Positions 33,041 to 40,796 of a stretch of DNA of 64,000 nucleotides are shown here, piece by piece; positions within the stretch are counted from its first letter, which is position 1; each line of letters begins with the position of its first letter. A model generated the notes under the pieces. It was given only the letters and a program-made list of their open reading frames with translations. It was not told the DNA's origin and searched no databases. Source of the DNA: Clostridiaceae bacterium (GTDB lineage: Bacteria; Bacillota; Clostridia; Oscillospirales; Acutalibacteraceae); the NCBI GenBank assembly GCA_016285645.1, contig JAEERC010000027.1, positions 1 through 64,000 on the forward strand, read 5' to 3'. A program made the translations under genes and the position numbers.

Positions 33041-33069
33041 AACCCCGTCGTATTTACGGCGGGGTTTTT
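33041..33069 (+). terminator. Terminator after tRNA-Thr
   Basis: AACCCCGTCG (33041-33050) pairs with CGGCGGGGTT (33057-33066) with one G-T pair, followed by TTTG. Confidence 0.85.
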
Positions 33070-33087
33070 GTTTGTCTCAGGACATCA

Positions 33088-33114
33088 AAAGCGGACGGCA
33101 GAACCGTCCGCTTT
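33088..33114 (-). terminator. Terminator after the Gfo/Idh/MocA gene
   Basis: An 11-bp perfect stem AAAGCGGACGG / CCGTCCGCTTT lies 14 nt past the stop on the minus strand and ends in TTTT. Confidence 0.8.
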
Positions 33115-33128
33115 AAATATTCTTATTT

Positions 33129-34265
33129 TCAGATTTCGGGGATTTCAATCGCTATTTCTCTGCCGAGTTCAGCCGAGCGGGAAATGCCGTCGATAATCGC
33201 CTGGTTGTAGAGAATCTGTGAGCAGGGAACGGGCGCTTCGCCGCCGTTCTTGACCGCATCGACGAACGAGCGGATTTTGATGTCGAAGCAATCTGTGTCG
33301 TTGTGCTTTTCCTCAACAATCGTCTCAACCTGGTTGCCCGCGATTTCGTGGTAAATCACGAGAGGACCGCCGATGCTGCCGTTCCAGCACTCTGTTGAGG
33401 GAACGCGGACGGAGCCCTTCGTGCCCATAATAATCGTGTCACCGGGAGTGTCGAGGTTCATGGCCCAGGCAATTCTGAAGTCGAGAATGATGTCGCCCTC
33501 AAGGCGGATAAAGCCCGCCGCGAAGTCATCAACGCCGAAAACATCGTGATGCTCGTATGAGGGATCCTTGCCGAAATAAGCCGATTTGTAGCCCGAAACC
33601 GTCAGGGGCTTCGGGTAGCCGATTGAGTTGAGAACCATATCGAGCGAGTAGCAGCCGATATCGCCGAGAGCGCCGATGCCCGCGGTTTCCTTTTCAATGA
33701 AGGATGTGCCGTAGGGAGTCGGGATGCCTCTTCTTCTGCCGCCGCCTGTCTGGATATAGTAAATCTTGCCGAGTTCGCCGGATTGGCAGATCTTTTTGAG
33801 CATTTTCATATTCTCGTCAAATCTGGGCTGGAAACCGATTGAGAGAACCGCGTTGTTTCTCTTTTCAGCCCTGCAGATTTCAACCGCCTCGTCAAGAGTG
33901 ACGCACATCGGTTTTTCAAGCAGAACGCTCACGCCGTGGTCAAGGGCGTAAATCGTGCACTCGGCGTGGGTGGCGTTGTATGTGCAGACGCTTACCGCGT
34001 CAACACCCGCCTCGTCAATGAGTTCCTTGTGGCTGGGGTAGAATTTGATGTTCTCAAGGCCGTTTGCCTTGCAGAACGCCTCCGCCTTGCCGGGAATGAG
34101 ATCCGCGGCGGCTATAATTTCAACATCGGGGCACTTTTTGTAGGCGTTCACATGCGCCTCGGCAATCCAGCCGGTGCCGATGATGCCGACTTTTATCTTT
34201 TTGGAAAGATCGATTTCGGTTTTTTCCGCGATTTCTTCTTTGAATCTGTCAAGAATACCTGCCAT
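33129..34265 (-). CDS. Gfo/Idh/MocA family sugar dehydrogenase
   Basis: A 378-residue NAD(P)-dependent oxidoreductase. The Rossmann motif VGIIGTGWIAEAHVNAY is at about residues 26-42, VCTYNATHAE and the EKP motif (VLLEKPMCVTLDEA) follow, and the second domain has GALGDIGCYSLDMVLN with the Asp-x3-His-like catalytic segment. Substrates in this family include myo-inositol, glucose-fructose and amino sugars; the actual one is unknown. Its partner 22 nt upstream is a sugar phosphate isomerase/epimerase, a pairing common in inositol or keto-sugar catabolic clusters, so the two probably act on the same carbohydrate. Confidence 0.88.
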   Translation of the reverse strand: MAGILDRFKEEIAEKTEIDLSKKIKVGIIGTGWIAEAHVNAYKKCPDVEIIAAADLIPGKAEAFCKANGLENIKFYPSHKELIDEAGVDAVSVCTYNATHAECTIYALDHGVSVLLEKPMCVTLDEAVEICRAEKRNNAVLSIGFQPRFDENMKMLKKICQSGELGKIYYIQTGGGRRRGIPTPYGTSFIEKETAGIGALGDIGCYSLDMVLNSIGYPKPLTVSGYKSAYFGKDPSYEHHDVFGVDDFAAGFIRLEGDIILDFRIAWAMNLDTPGDTIIMGTKGSVRVPSTECWNGSIGGPLVIYHEIAGNQVETIVEEKHNDTDCFDIKIRSFVDAVKNGGEAPVPCSQILYNQAIIDGISRSAELGREIAIEIPEI

Positions 34266-34287
34266 AACTGCACCTCACATTTTTATT

Positions 34288-35112
34288 TTACCAGCCGAGC
34301 GTAGAGAGATACTCGCGGCTGAGTTTTACCGATTCAATGCGTGTTTCGCCGTCCGAGGGTTCATCCTGCTCAACAACAACCCACTCGGAGCCCGCTTCCT
34401 CGCAGGCGGCGAGAATCTCGCCGAAATCCTGCTCGCCGTAGCCGACCGGTCTGAAGCAGAACGAACTTTCCTGCTTTTCATCCCCGGCGTCGTCAATGCC
34501 TATAAGTTTATAGAGAGCGCCGCCCGTCTGCTGTCCCATACGGAAATCCTTGAGATGAACAACGGGAGAGCGGCCGGAATACTTTTTGATATATTCCGCG
34601 GGGTTTTCGCCGGCGACCTTGACCCAGCAGGTGTCAAGCTCGGTTTTGAGCAGGTCCTCATCAATTGTCGAATAGAGAATATCGAGGGCGTACTCACCGT
34701 CGATTTTTACATATTCAAAATCGTGGTTGTGGTAGAGAAGCTGAATGCCGAGTTCCTTCGCCGCTTCGGCTATTTTGCGTATGCCCTCAACCGTTGAAGC
34801 CCAGCCGTCCGTTCCGGGGCGGCATTCCTCGGTAAGGTAGGGAACGGCAACATATTTGCAGCCGATTTCGGCGTAATCCGCGAGCACCTTCTGCGGATTC
34901 TCAAGCATATCGTAGTAGGGCACGTGGGCGGAAACGGGGTTTATGCCGATTTCCTCACAGATGCGCTTTACCTCCTGCGGCTCCCTGTCAAAGAGCCCCG
35001 CGAACTCAACGCCGTCATAGCCCAGTTCCTTCATTTTGCGGATGGTACCTTCGAAATCCTCAGCCATTTCATCCCTTACAGAGTAAAGCTGAACGGCAAC
35101 GGGAAGTTTCAT
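34288..35112 (-). CDS. Sugar phosphate isomerase/epimerase (IolE/xylose-isomerase-like TIM barrel)
   Basis: A 274-residue TIM-barrel protein with VQLYSVRDEM, ELGYDGVEFAGL, PVSAHVPYYDML, LLYHNHDFEY (metal-binding His/Glu region), TELDTCWVKVAGENP, VVHLKDFRMG and WVVVEQDEP (final Glu) along the barrel. This is the pattern of the IolE/AP-endonuclease-2 group, which isomerises or epimerises sugars or inositol derivatives using Mn or Zn. It begins the unit with the Gfo/Idh/MocA dehydrogenase. TTAAGGAGTG before the ATG is a good ribosome site. Confidence 0.88.
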   Translation of the reverse strand: MKLPVAVQLYSVRDEMAEDFEGTIRKMKELGYDGVEFAGLFDREPQEVKRICEEIGINPVSAHVPYYDMLENPQKVLADYAEIGCKYVAVPYLTEECRPGTDGWASTVEGIRKIAEAAKELGIQLLYHNHDFEYVKIDGEYALDILYSTIDEDLLKTELDTCWVKVAGENPAEYIKKYSGRSPVVHLKDFRMGQQTGGALYKLIGIDDAGDEKQESSFCFRPVGYGEQDFGEILAACEEAGSEWVVVEQDEPSDGETRIESVKLSREYLSTLGW

Positions 35113-35146
35113 ATTGTTTTCACTCCTTAAATGATTTTACATAGAT

Positions 35147-35175
35147 ATAGTATCATAAAGGGATTAAATATACAA
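35147..35175 (-). promoter_or_regulatory. Promoter for the isomerase/dehydrogenase pair
   Basis: On the minus strand TTGTAT, 17 nt, TACTAT, about 35 nt before the ATG at 35112. Confidence 0.5.
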
Positions 35176-35192
35176 GATATAATTTGTTTAAA

Positions 35193-35624
35193 TCAAAGCA
35201 TTTCTTCGAGTATTTCGGCGGCGTCCCTGACGAGAATCGCGCACGGGCGTTTTTTATAGAATTCGGCATTTCTCTCATCGGGCACGGGAGTTGAGCGCAC
35301 CGCGCCCATCAAATCGCTGCAGTCGAGCGAGCCGTTCTTTGCCCTGAACTTATCCGCTGCCTGCTGAACAAGGGCATAAACCTTCGCCTTGTTGTCCTTG
35401 TCGCTTAAATCGGCGGAGCCGTATTTCATTGAAAGGACTATCGCCATACCGGTGACCGCGCCGCAGATATCGCGCATTCTGCCGACTCCCCCGCCGAGAC
35501 CTTCGGACATAATAAGGCCGGTCTCCCTCGGGATTCCGAAATCCTCGCAAAACGCTCCGACAACGGACTGCGAACAGTTGTAACCGTCAAAAAACAACTG
35601 AGCCGCTTCTTCTTTTTTACCCAT
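35193..35624 (-). CDS. C_GCAxxG_C_C family (redox-type) protein
   Basis: A 143-residue cytosolic protein of the C_GCAxxG_C_C family. FDGYNCSQSVVGAF near the N-terminus carries the first Cys; the central segment GLGGGVGRMRDICGAVTGMAIVLS carries the ICGAVTG form of the family motif; further cysteines sit in LDCSDLM and KRPCAIL. The conserved cysteines suggest a metal or redox role, but no function is established for the family. It is a single-gene unit on the minus strand. Confidence 0.85.
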   Translation of the reverse strand: MGKKEEAAQLFFDGYNCSQSVVGAFCEDFGIPRETGLIMSEGLGGGVGRMRDICGAVTGMAIVLSMKYGSADLSDKDNKAKVYALVQQAADKFRAKNGSLDCSDLMGAVRSTPVPDERNAEFYKKRPCAILVRDAAEILEEML

Positions 35625-35715
35625 AAAATCACACTTTCTTTATAAATTTTTAAGGTTTTTGTATATTATAACATAAAAAAATAATAAAAAAAGTATTCCA
35701 TTTACAAAATTTATG

Positions 35716-35724
35716 TGTTATAAT
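35716..35724 (+). promoter_or_regulatory. Extended -10 promoter for the secreted protein gene
   Basis: TGTTATAAT is an extended -10 element. The -35 region (ATTCCA, 35695-35700) is weak. Confidence 0.5.
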
Positions 35725-35780
35725 GTTGCACTGTAACGGATGGATAGAGACAAATCCGTAATTTGATTGGAGGAAATTTT

Positions 35781-36860
35781 ATGAAATTGGCAAAAAGATC
35801 ACTCGCTCTGATTCTTGCGTTTATCTGCGCTTTTTCGGCACTCGCGGTTGCCGCTTCGGCACTGGTTACCGTAGAGTTTGAAGAAATCGGCAAGGATTCC
35901 GTAACTATCAAAAAGGTCAACGGCACCAATGTTCAGTACGGCTGGAAGGCAAAGGGCGCCGACGGCGACTTTATATGGGGTGACAGCAATGTCATCACCG
36001 ACATCAACGGCAGCACCGAAGGCTACACTTTCAAAGTAAAGAACAGCATCGAAGAGTCCGCGGAGGTCGATGTTCTCGCCGCTCCCGCCGCTCCCGAAAA
36101 GCCCGAGTATGAATCCTGCACATCGGCTACAATCACTGTTAAAGCCGTTGATGGTTATGAATACAGATGCTACAACACAGAGCTCGGCTATGATTCCGGA
36201 TGGAAAAGCACCAATGTTCTCGAGGGCCTCAGAAAAGATACACTCTATTCGGTAACACAGAGAGTCAAAGCCGCCGACAATCAGTTCATCGGCGAAGAGA
36301 GCGAAGCTATTGAAGTAAGAACCGCTCACAGGGAAATGTTCATCACCAAGATTGACGACTGCACCGTTGATATCGACTATGAAGGCAGCGTCAACGCGGG
36401 AGAGACCGTTTCGTTCACAGCCAACGGCTCAGCCCCCATTGACAAGCCCTATGTTGACGGCGATGTTCGTTTCATCCCCTATCAGTGGTACGCGGTACAG
36501 GTTGTAAACAATGTTGAAGTTAATCTCTGCTCCCCCTCAACAAGCTTCAAAAAGGTTTCCGACAACGAAGTTGTAAAGACCACAACATTCGACACATCTG
36601 TTGTTAAGGTTGAAAAGAAAGAGACCGCGAAGGTTCTCATTTATGTCACCTTCAGAAAACAGGTTTACAATTCAAAGTACGGTCTGTGGATTACCCAGGC
36701 AGACAAGCCCGAATACCTCAGATATAATGATTTCCCGGTAGGCGGCGGCAAATCCGGCCTTGAAAAGTTCACCGGCTTCATCTCCACATTAATCAACTAC
36801 GCGAGCAAGGGCATCCAGGCTATTATGGCATTCATCTGGAAGTGGCTCACTCAGGAATAA
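35781..36860 (+). CDS. Secreted protein with Fn3-like region and hydrophobic C-terminal helix
   Basis: A 359-residue protein with a signal peptide (MKLAKRSLALILAFICAFSALAV). The mature part has two beta-rich segments resembling bacterial surface Fn3-like domains (GYEYRCYNTELGYDSGW...LRKDTLYSVTQRVKA) and ends in a hydrophobic amphipathic helix, FISTLINYASKGIQAIMAF followed by IWKWLTQE. I do not recognise a named family. I chose the ATG at 35781 because TGGAGG lies about 8 nt upstream; an in-frame ATT/ATG-like extension to 35763 has none. It has its own promoter and a strong terminator. Probably an envelope-associated protein of unknown role. Confidence 0.75.
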   Translation: MKLAKRSLALILAFICAFSALAVAASALVTVEFEEIGKDSVTIKKVNGTNVQYGWKAKGADGDFIWGDSNVITDINGSTEGYTFKVKNSIEESAEVDVLAAPAAPEKPEYESCTSATITVKAVDGYEYRCYNTELGYDSGWKSTNVLEGLRKDTLYSVTQRVKAADNQFIGEESEAIEVRTAHREMFITKIDDCTVDIDYEGSVNAGETVSFTANGSAPIDKPYVDGDVRFIPYQWYAVQVVNNVEVNLCSPSTSFKKVSDNEVVKTTTFDTSVVKVEKKETAKVLIYVTFRKQVYNSKYGLWITQADKPEYLRYNDFPVGGGKSGLEKFTGFISTLINYASKGIQAIMAFIWKWLTQE

Positions 36861-36875
36861 TTTAAGAATCAGACG

Positions 36876-36907
36876 GCGCTGTTTCTTCGGAAACAGCGCT
36901 TTTTTTG
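36876..36907 (+). terminator. Terminator with UUCG tetraloop
   Basis: GCGCTGTTTC-TTCG-GAAACAGCGC followed by a run of T. Confidence 0.95.
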
Positions 36908-36908
36908 C

Positions 36909-36936
36909 TTGTATATTTAATATATTATGTTATAAT
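36909..36936 (+). promoter_or_regulatory. Promoter for the chromate transporter pair
   Basis: TTGTAT, 16 nt, TATAAT, about 28 nt before the TTG start at 36965. Confidence 0.6.
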
Positions 36937-36964
36937 TATTTTATAATATATTCGGAGGCGGAAC

Positions 36965-37513
36965 TTGAAAATACTTCTTGAACTGTTTTTTGCATTCGCG
37001 CGTATAGGCGGGCTTACCTTCGGGGGCGGGCTCGCCATGCTGCCGATGCTCAAATATGAACTGTGCGAAAAACGCGACTGGGTGACTGAGGACGAAATAA
37101 TCGACTATTACGCCATCGGTCAGTGCACGCCCGGCATTATCGCGGTAAACACAGCCACCTTCGTCGGCTACAAAAAGAAGGGCGTTATCGGCGGGGTTGC
37201 GGCAACTCTCGGTATGGTTACGCCGTCGGTTATAATCATTCTGCTTGTGGCGAGCGTGCTTAATATTTTTATGGGCAACGCAATTCTTCTTCACGCCCTC
37301 GCCGGCATACGAATTGCCGCCTGCGCGCTGATTACAAGCACGGTTGTTTCGCTTGCGAAAAAGGGAATAACCGACATCCTCTGCGGAGTCATTTTTGTTG
37401 CCGTTCTGCTTATTTCGTTCTTCCTTGACATTCCGTCCATCGCGATTATAGCGGCGAGCGGACTTGTTGGCATTGTCGCCGGCATGATAAAGAGAAGGAG
37501 GAAAAAGGCATGA
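36965..37513 (+). CDS. Chromate transporter family protein, subunit 1 (short-chain CHR)
   Basis: A 182-residue membrane protein equal to one half of a ChrA transporter. It has the CHR-domain start FARIGGLTFGGGLAMLP, DEIIDYYAIGQCTPGIIAVNTATFVGYKKKG (described in part; the family core is TPGP/TPGI...GY) and a GVAATLGMVTPSVIII stretch. Two short CHR proteins usually act as a pair; the substrate may be chromate or another anion such as sulfate. The start is a TTG with CGGAGGCG a few bases upstream. Its stop overlaps the second gene by 4 nt (ATGA). Confidence 0.9.
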   Translation: MKILLELFFAFARIGGLTFGGGLAMLPMLKYELCEKRDWVTEDEIIDYYAIGQCTPGIIAVNTATFVGYKKKGVIGGVAATLGMVTPSVIIILLVASVLNIFMGNAILLHALAGIRIAACALITSTVVSLAKKGITDILCGVIFVAVLLISFFLDIPSIAIIAASGLVGIVAGMIKRRRKKA

Positions 37514-38067
37514 GCATCTACCTTCTTCTCGCGTGGGAGTTTTTCAAAACAGGTCTTTTCGCCATAGGCGGCGGCGCGGCTACAATACCCTTCCTCAGTG
37601 AAATGAGCGATAAATACGGCTGGTTTACTCAGGAAGAGCTTACCAATATGATTGCCATAAGCGAGGCGACCCCCGGACCTATGGGAATCAATATGGCAAC
37701 CTATGTCGGTTACACCACGGCGGGCATAGCGGGCGGAATAATTGCCACGCTCTCGCTCGTTTTTCCGAGCATAGTGATTATATGTCTTGTGGCGAAATTT
37801 TTAACTCAGTTCCGCGACAACAAGCTTGTGAACGACGCTTTTTACGGAATAAGGCCCGCGGTCGCAGCCCTGATAGCGACTGTTGTGGCCGGACTTATAC
37901 AGGACGCCTTCTTCAAGGCGGGCGCCGATATAAAAACGACGGTAATACCCTCGGTTATACTGTTCGCGGCTATACTCGGTCTGCTCCAGTTCAAGAAGCT
38001 CAAAAAAATACATCCCGTGTTCTGGTTCGCCGCGGCGGCGGTTGTGGGGATAGTATTGAAAATGTAA
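37510..38067 (+). CDS. Chromate transporter family protein, subunit 2 (short-chain CHR)
   Basis: A 185-residue partner of the preceding gene, with the same CHR architecture: FFKTGLFAIGGGAATIPFL, TNMIAISEATPGPMGINMATYVGY and GGIIATLSLVFPSIVII. The two proteins would be inserted with opposite topology to form a complete antiparallel carrier, as known for paired short CHR proteins. Coupled to the first gene by a 4-nt overlap and followed by a terminator. Confidence 0.9.
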   Translation: MSIYLLLAWEFFKTGLFAIGGGAATIPFLSEMSDKYGWFTQEELTNMIAISEATPGPMGINMATYVGYTTAGIAGGIIATLSLVFPSIVIICLVAKFLTQFRDNKLVNDAFYGIRPAVAALIATVVAGLIQDAFFKAGADIKTTVIPSVILFAAILGLLQFKKLKKIHPVFWFAAAAVVGIVLKM

Positions 38068-38083
38068 TTATATATAAAAACAG

Positions 38084-38116
38084 CCGGACGGATTACTCCG
38101 TCCGGTTTGCTTTTTT
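38084..38116 (+). terminator. Terminator after the chromate transporter pair
   Basis: CCGGACGG-ATTACT-CCGTCCGG followed by TTTGCTTTTTTC. Confidence 0.9.
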
Positions 38117-38127
38117 CAGTATGCTGT

Positions 38128-38442
38128 TTAAAACGAAAAGTGGTGAATGAAGAACAGCGGGTCTGTCCAGTCGATATTTTTCAGACCGTTGAAAATATCA
38201 TCAACGATGACCTCAAATATCGCTTTTATCATGGTAACCGTTGTTCCGAACGGGTCCTCCTTAAACTTCTCGCCTAAGGTTTTCAGCAAAGGACGAAGAA
38301 GCTCCGGAAGATTTATCATTCCGCCCGGGAAGACATCTCCGCCGAGAGGTCGGATGTCGACCGTGTCATCCGCCGAAGCGCAGACGGCGAATATGCCGAG
38401 CAGAAGCACGAGGCATAAAAGGATTGAGATTGCTTTTTTCAT
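38128..38442 (-). CDS. Small secreted protein of unknown function
   Basis: A 104-residue protein with a clear Sec signal peptide (MKKAISILLCLVLLLGIFAVCASA) and a good ribosome site (GGAGG, about 7 nt before the ATG). The mature peptide of about 80 residues begins DDTVDIRPLGGDVFPGG and continues with predicted amphipathic helices (ELLRPLLKTLGEKF, TVTMIKAIFEVIVDDIF) before ending in an aromatic tail, LFFIHHFSF. No family recognised. It sits between convergent genes and a repeat-rich region and has no visible terminator other than the shared hairpin at 38084. Confidence 0.65.
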   Translation of the reverse strand: MKKAISILLCLVLLLGIFAVCASADDTVDIRPLGGDVFPGGMINLPELLRPLLKTLGEKFKEDPFGTTVTMIKAIFEVIVDDIFNGLKNIDWTDPLFFIHHFSF

Positions 38443-38554
38443 TTTTTCCTCCGTTTGATTTATTGTTGAACGCCGTTTTTAACGGCGTTTAACGCGGATT
38501 AAATGGCGAATGCTTGTTGAACCTGAGGTGCGAATGGAATTTGCGAAGATTCGA

Positions 38555-38679
38555 CACGGAAGAATCCGTGCCCTATGTGCTTTGTGGGGATTGAGGTGGT
38601 TTGGCGGCGGGATTGGGGAATCCCGCCCTACGTGCTATATGGGTTTTGAGGTAAAATGGCGGGCGACAGGTTGTCGCCC
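38555..38679. repeat. Array of three variable-core palindromes with conserved spacers
   Basis: CACGGA-AGAA-TCCGTG (38555-38570), GGCGGGATT-GGGG-AATCCCGCC (38606-38627) and GGGCGACA-GGT-TGTCGCCC (38661-38679) follow one another. Each is followed by CCTAYG or CCCTAYG, and the spacers are related (GTGCTTTGTGGGGATTGAGG and GTGCTATATGGGTTTTGAGG). The same cores recur at 6.2-6.5 and 57.7-57.8 kb; a further CACGGA...TCCGTG copy is at 38891-38906. No gene is seen in 38443-39047. Confidence 0.75.
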
Positions 38680-38733
38680 CTACGACACAAACCTCCGTCC
38701 GTTGCGAGTGCTTAAAATGAAATCTCCGCCGTA

Positions 38734-38803
38734 GGGGTGCGGGTCTCCGGCGGAGACCTCTGCCGCAAGGCAGAAGCACCGACCGAGACGGGAGGCGAGA
38801 CCG
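38734..38803. repeat. 70-bp structured repeat, copy 2 (three-way-junction fold)
   Basis: The same fold as at 6620-6689: outer stem GGTGC (38736-38740) with GCACC (38776-38780), hairpin GGTCTCC-GGC-GGAGACC (38742-38758) and hairpin TCTGCC-GCAA-GGCAGA (38759-38774). It is preceded by CCGTAG. Confidence 0.75.
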
Positions 38804-38828
38804 ATTATCAATCGCCCGCAACAAGGAA

Positions 38829-38880
38829 GTCCGTGAGGACATATATTCGGCGAATTCCTTAAATTCGGAATTCGGAATTA
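38829..38880. repeat. 52-bp direct repeat, copy A
   Basis: Begins GTCCGTGAGGACATATATTC and continues to GGAATTA. A second copy lies at 38992-39043 in the same orientation, with only a few mismatches. A shortened relative (GTCCGTGAGGACAAATATTT) is at about 6490. Confidence 0.7.
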
Positions 38881-38991
38881 CCGAAGGCGACACGGAAGAA
38901 TCCGTGCCCTGCGGAACGAGAACGGCTTTGCTGTTTTCGCCACACCCGCCCCTTCGGGGCACCCTCTCCGTTCTCGGAGAGGGCTATTACC

Positions 38992-39043
38992 GTCCGTGAG
39001 GACATATATTCGGCGAATCCCTTAAATTCGGAATTTGGAATTA
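38992..39043. repeat. 52-bp direct repeat, copy B
   Basis: Second copy of the repeat at 38829-38880. It ends 4 nt before the stop codon of the DUF4037 gene. Confidence 0.7.
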
Positions 39044-39047
39044 TTTC

Positions 39048-39989
39048 TTACACTGCCGCGAGGATGTTCGCGTTTCGCAGGGCGGGGTCTTTTATTTTAT
39101 CGTTCACCGCGAAGGCGTGGGAGCCGATATCCTCTTTTTCCGAGTCCGAGAGTCCCTGCGCCTTGAGTTCGTCAATAACGGCTGCGCAAACGCTGTTTAT
39201 CAGTTCAAACTTTGTCTGCACAAAATCGCCGGCGTTGCCCGTGGTCAGCAGTATTTCGAGGGGCGAAGCGAGTTCGGAGAGCTTCTCAAGTAGTGAAAGG
39301 GCGCGGAAACTCCACTTGTAAAACGGCATATACCTGCGGTTTAACCTGAACACCGCCGAAAGCGCGGCGTTTACGAATTCATTTACCGCCAATTGCGCCG
39401 CGGCCGTTTCGCCGTGGTCTGTGCATCTGCCGTAATTGTACTGACCGGACTGCGCCATAACAGCGAGGGCTCCCGCGAGTTTTTTGAGGCGCACATCGGC
39501 GGGCATATTGAGAAGCGCCTGCCTTACCGCGGAAAACTCGCCGTAATCGTCGCGGAACACCTCGCCGTTTGTAGCCTCGGCAAGATATGTTTCGGGAACG
39601 GCGAGCCACTGCTCAACGCTCATAAGCCCGTTTCTGCTGCCGGTTTTGCTCTCGTAAAAAGAAGCCGTTCTTATAACGCCGTGCCTGTTTCCGCCGACGG
39701 GGCTTAACTTTAAACGCTCAACGCCCTCAAACTCCTTCGGGAGTTTCGCGTAGGCGCGCTCGAGTCTGAACTCGGTGCGGGTGTCAATCACATCCACACC
39801 GGGGATGAACATACAGAAGCCCGGCTCAAAATCGTGATCGCGCGAGAGTTCATCGTCAAAACCGAAGCATTCCGAGCCCGCCCCCACAAGACCGACGGCT
39901 ATAATCGCCTCGAGGTCGGGGAACTGCTCGTGAATCATCGGGGCGCCGAACCGCTCGTAATATTCTCTTGAAAGTTCAAGCCCTTTCAT
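39048..39989 (-). CDS. DUF4037 protein with nucleotidyltransferase-like N-terminus
   Basis: A 313-residue protein of the DUF4037 family. Near the N-terminus GLVGAGSECFGFDDELSRDHDFEPG has the Gly-Ser and Asp-x-Asp arrangement of the nucleotidyltransferase fold, suggesting possible transfer of a nucleotide to a protein or small molecule (inference). The helical C-terminal part contains LNRRYMPFYKWSFRAL, a family signature. I chose the ATG at 39989 (MKGLELSREYYERF) because homologues begin there and GGAAA precedes it; the open frame upstream to 40115 overlaps the TPR gene fully. It overlaps the end of the TPR gene by 14 nt and is the last gene of the radC-uvrB-uvrA operon. Confidence 0.82.
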   Translation of the reverse strand: MKGLELSREYYERFGAPMIHEQFPDLEAIIAVGLVGAGSECFGFDDELSRDHDFEPGFCMFIPGVDVIDTRTEFRLERAYAKLPKEFEGVERLKLSPVGGNRHGVIRTASFYESKTGSRNGLMSVEQWLAVPETYLAEATNGEVFRDDYGEFSAVRQALLNMPADVRLKKLAGALAVMAQSGQYNYGRCTDHGETAAAQLAVNEFVNAALSAVFRLNRRYMPFYKWSFRALSLLEKLSELASPLEILLTTGNAGDFVQTKFELINSVCAAVIDELKAQGLSDSEKEDIGSHAFAVNDKIKDPALRNANILAAV

Positions 39990-40794
39990 AGATTTCCTTT
40001 GCCCTTTCAGCGTATTTCTTTTCAAGCAAAAAGTAGCCGTAATAACCGAAAACAGGGGCGCATTTTTCACAGACGAAAGCGTAGTTGCCGTCACGCGCAA
40101 GCCCCGGAGTTTCAAGCAGGGCGTCCGCTTTGAGAACGCAGTTCTTTATGAACTCCTCGCTGTTTTCAAGCCCGTTTTCCGCTTCGGCGGATGAAGCCAT
40201 ATTGAGATAAGTTATTGCCCGCTCGGGCTCGCAGCCCTCGTTTTGTTCCATTACGGCGAGAGCCATTTCATTGAACTTACGCGCTTCGGAATATCTTCCG
40301 AGGTCGGTCAAGGCGAGCGCCGTGTTGTTGTAAAGACCGCCCAGACGGGAGTCCGAGGGCGCAAGCGATTTTTCGTAGATTTCACGCGCTTTTTCATAGA
40401 GGGGCATCGCCTTTTCCGCCATTGAAAACGCTTTGTAAGCCGTGGCGATATTGAGATATGACGTTGCCGCGGTGACGGAATCGCCGAGGTTTTCGCTTTC
40501 TATCGCTTCGGTAAGGTGTTCGCAGGCGGTGAGCGCCTCGTCCCTTCTGCCGAGTTTGCGGTAAAGCCCCACAAGCTCGGAATAAACGGTTATCTGCCCC
40601 CTGCCGTCGCCGTTTATTCTTGCCTCCTCGAGCCAGTAGTTCAAATGGCGTTCGGCGGAGGGATAATCCGCGCGGCTCAGGTATTCGTCAAGTTTTTCTA
40701 TAACTCTCGGGGAGTCGATGCGCTTTATTGTTTCCGGCTTGCAGAACACACAGGCGGGCTCCTCGTAATCCTCTTTTTTAAGATAATCCGACAT
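39976..40794 (-). CDS. Tetratricopeptide-repeat protein paired with DUF4037
   Basis: A 272-residue cytosolic protein. The N-terminus has a short Cys pair (EPACVFCKPE), followed by about five TPR-like helical hairpins (for example DYPSAERHLNYWLEEA, GRRDEALTACEHL, AYKAFSMAEKAMPLYEKAREIYE, DLGRYSEARKFNEMALAVME). TPR domains mediate protein-protein contacts. The gene begins 2 nt after uvrA and overlaps the DUF4037 gene, so all are translated in series. The TPR/DUF4037 pair seems to recur in related anaerobes (from memory, not checked), but its function is unknown. Confidence 0.82.
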   Translation of the reverse strand: MSDYLKKEDYEEPACVFCKPETIKRIDSPRVIEKLDEYLSRADYPSAERHLNYWLEEARINGDGRGQITVYSELVGLYRKLGRRDEALTACEHLTEAIESENLGDSVTAATSYLNIATAYKAFSMAEKAMPLYEKAREIYEKSLAPSDSRLGGLYNNTALALTDLGRYSEARKFNEMALAVMEQNEGCEPERAITYLNMASSAEAENGLENSEEFIKNCVLKADALLETPGLARDGNYAFVCEKCAPVFGYYGYFLLEKKYAERAKEIYERA

Positions 40795-40796
40795 AA

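Noticed and set aside
38555-38679. CRISPR-like array
   Set aside because: The repeated units are few, spacers are conserved rather than unique, cores vary, and no cas genes are present.
38573-38962. 129-residue open frame on the minus strand
   Set aside because: Same reason: translation of repeats, no ribosome site, and compositional match only to the other repeat cluster.
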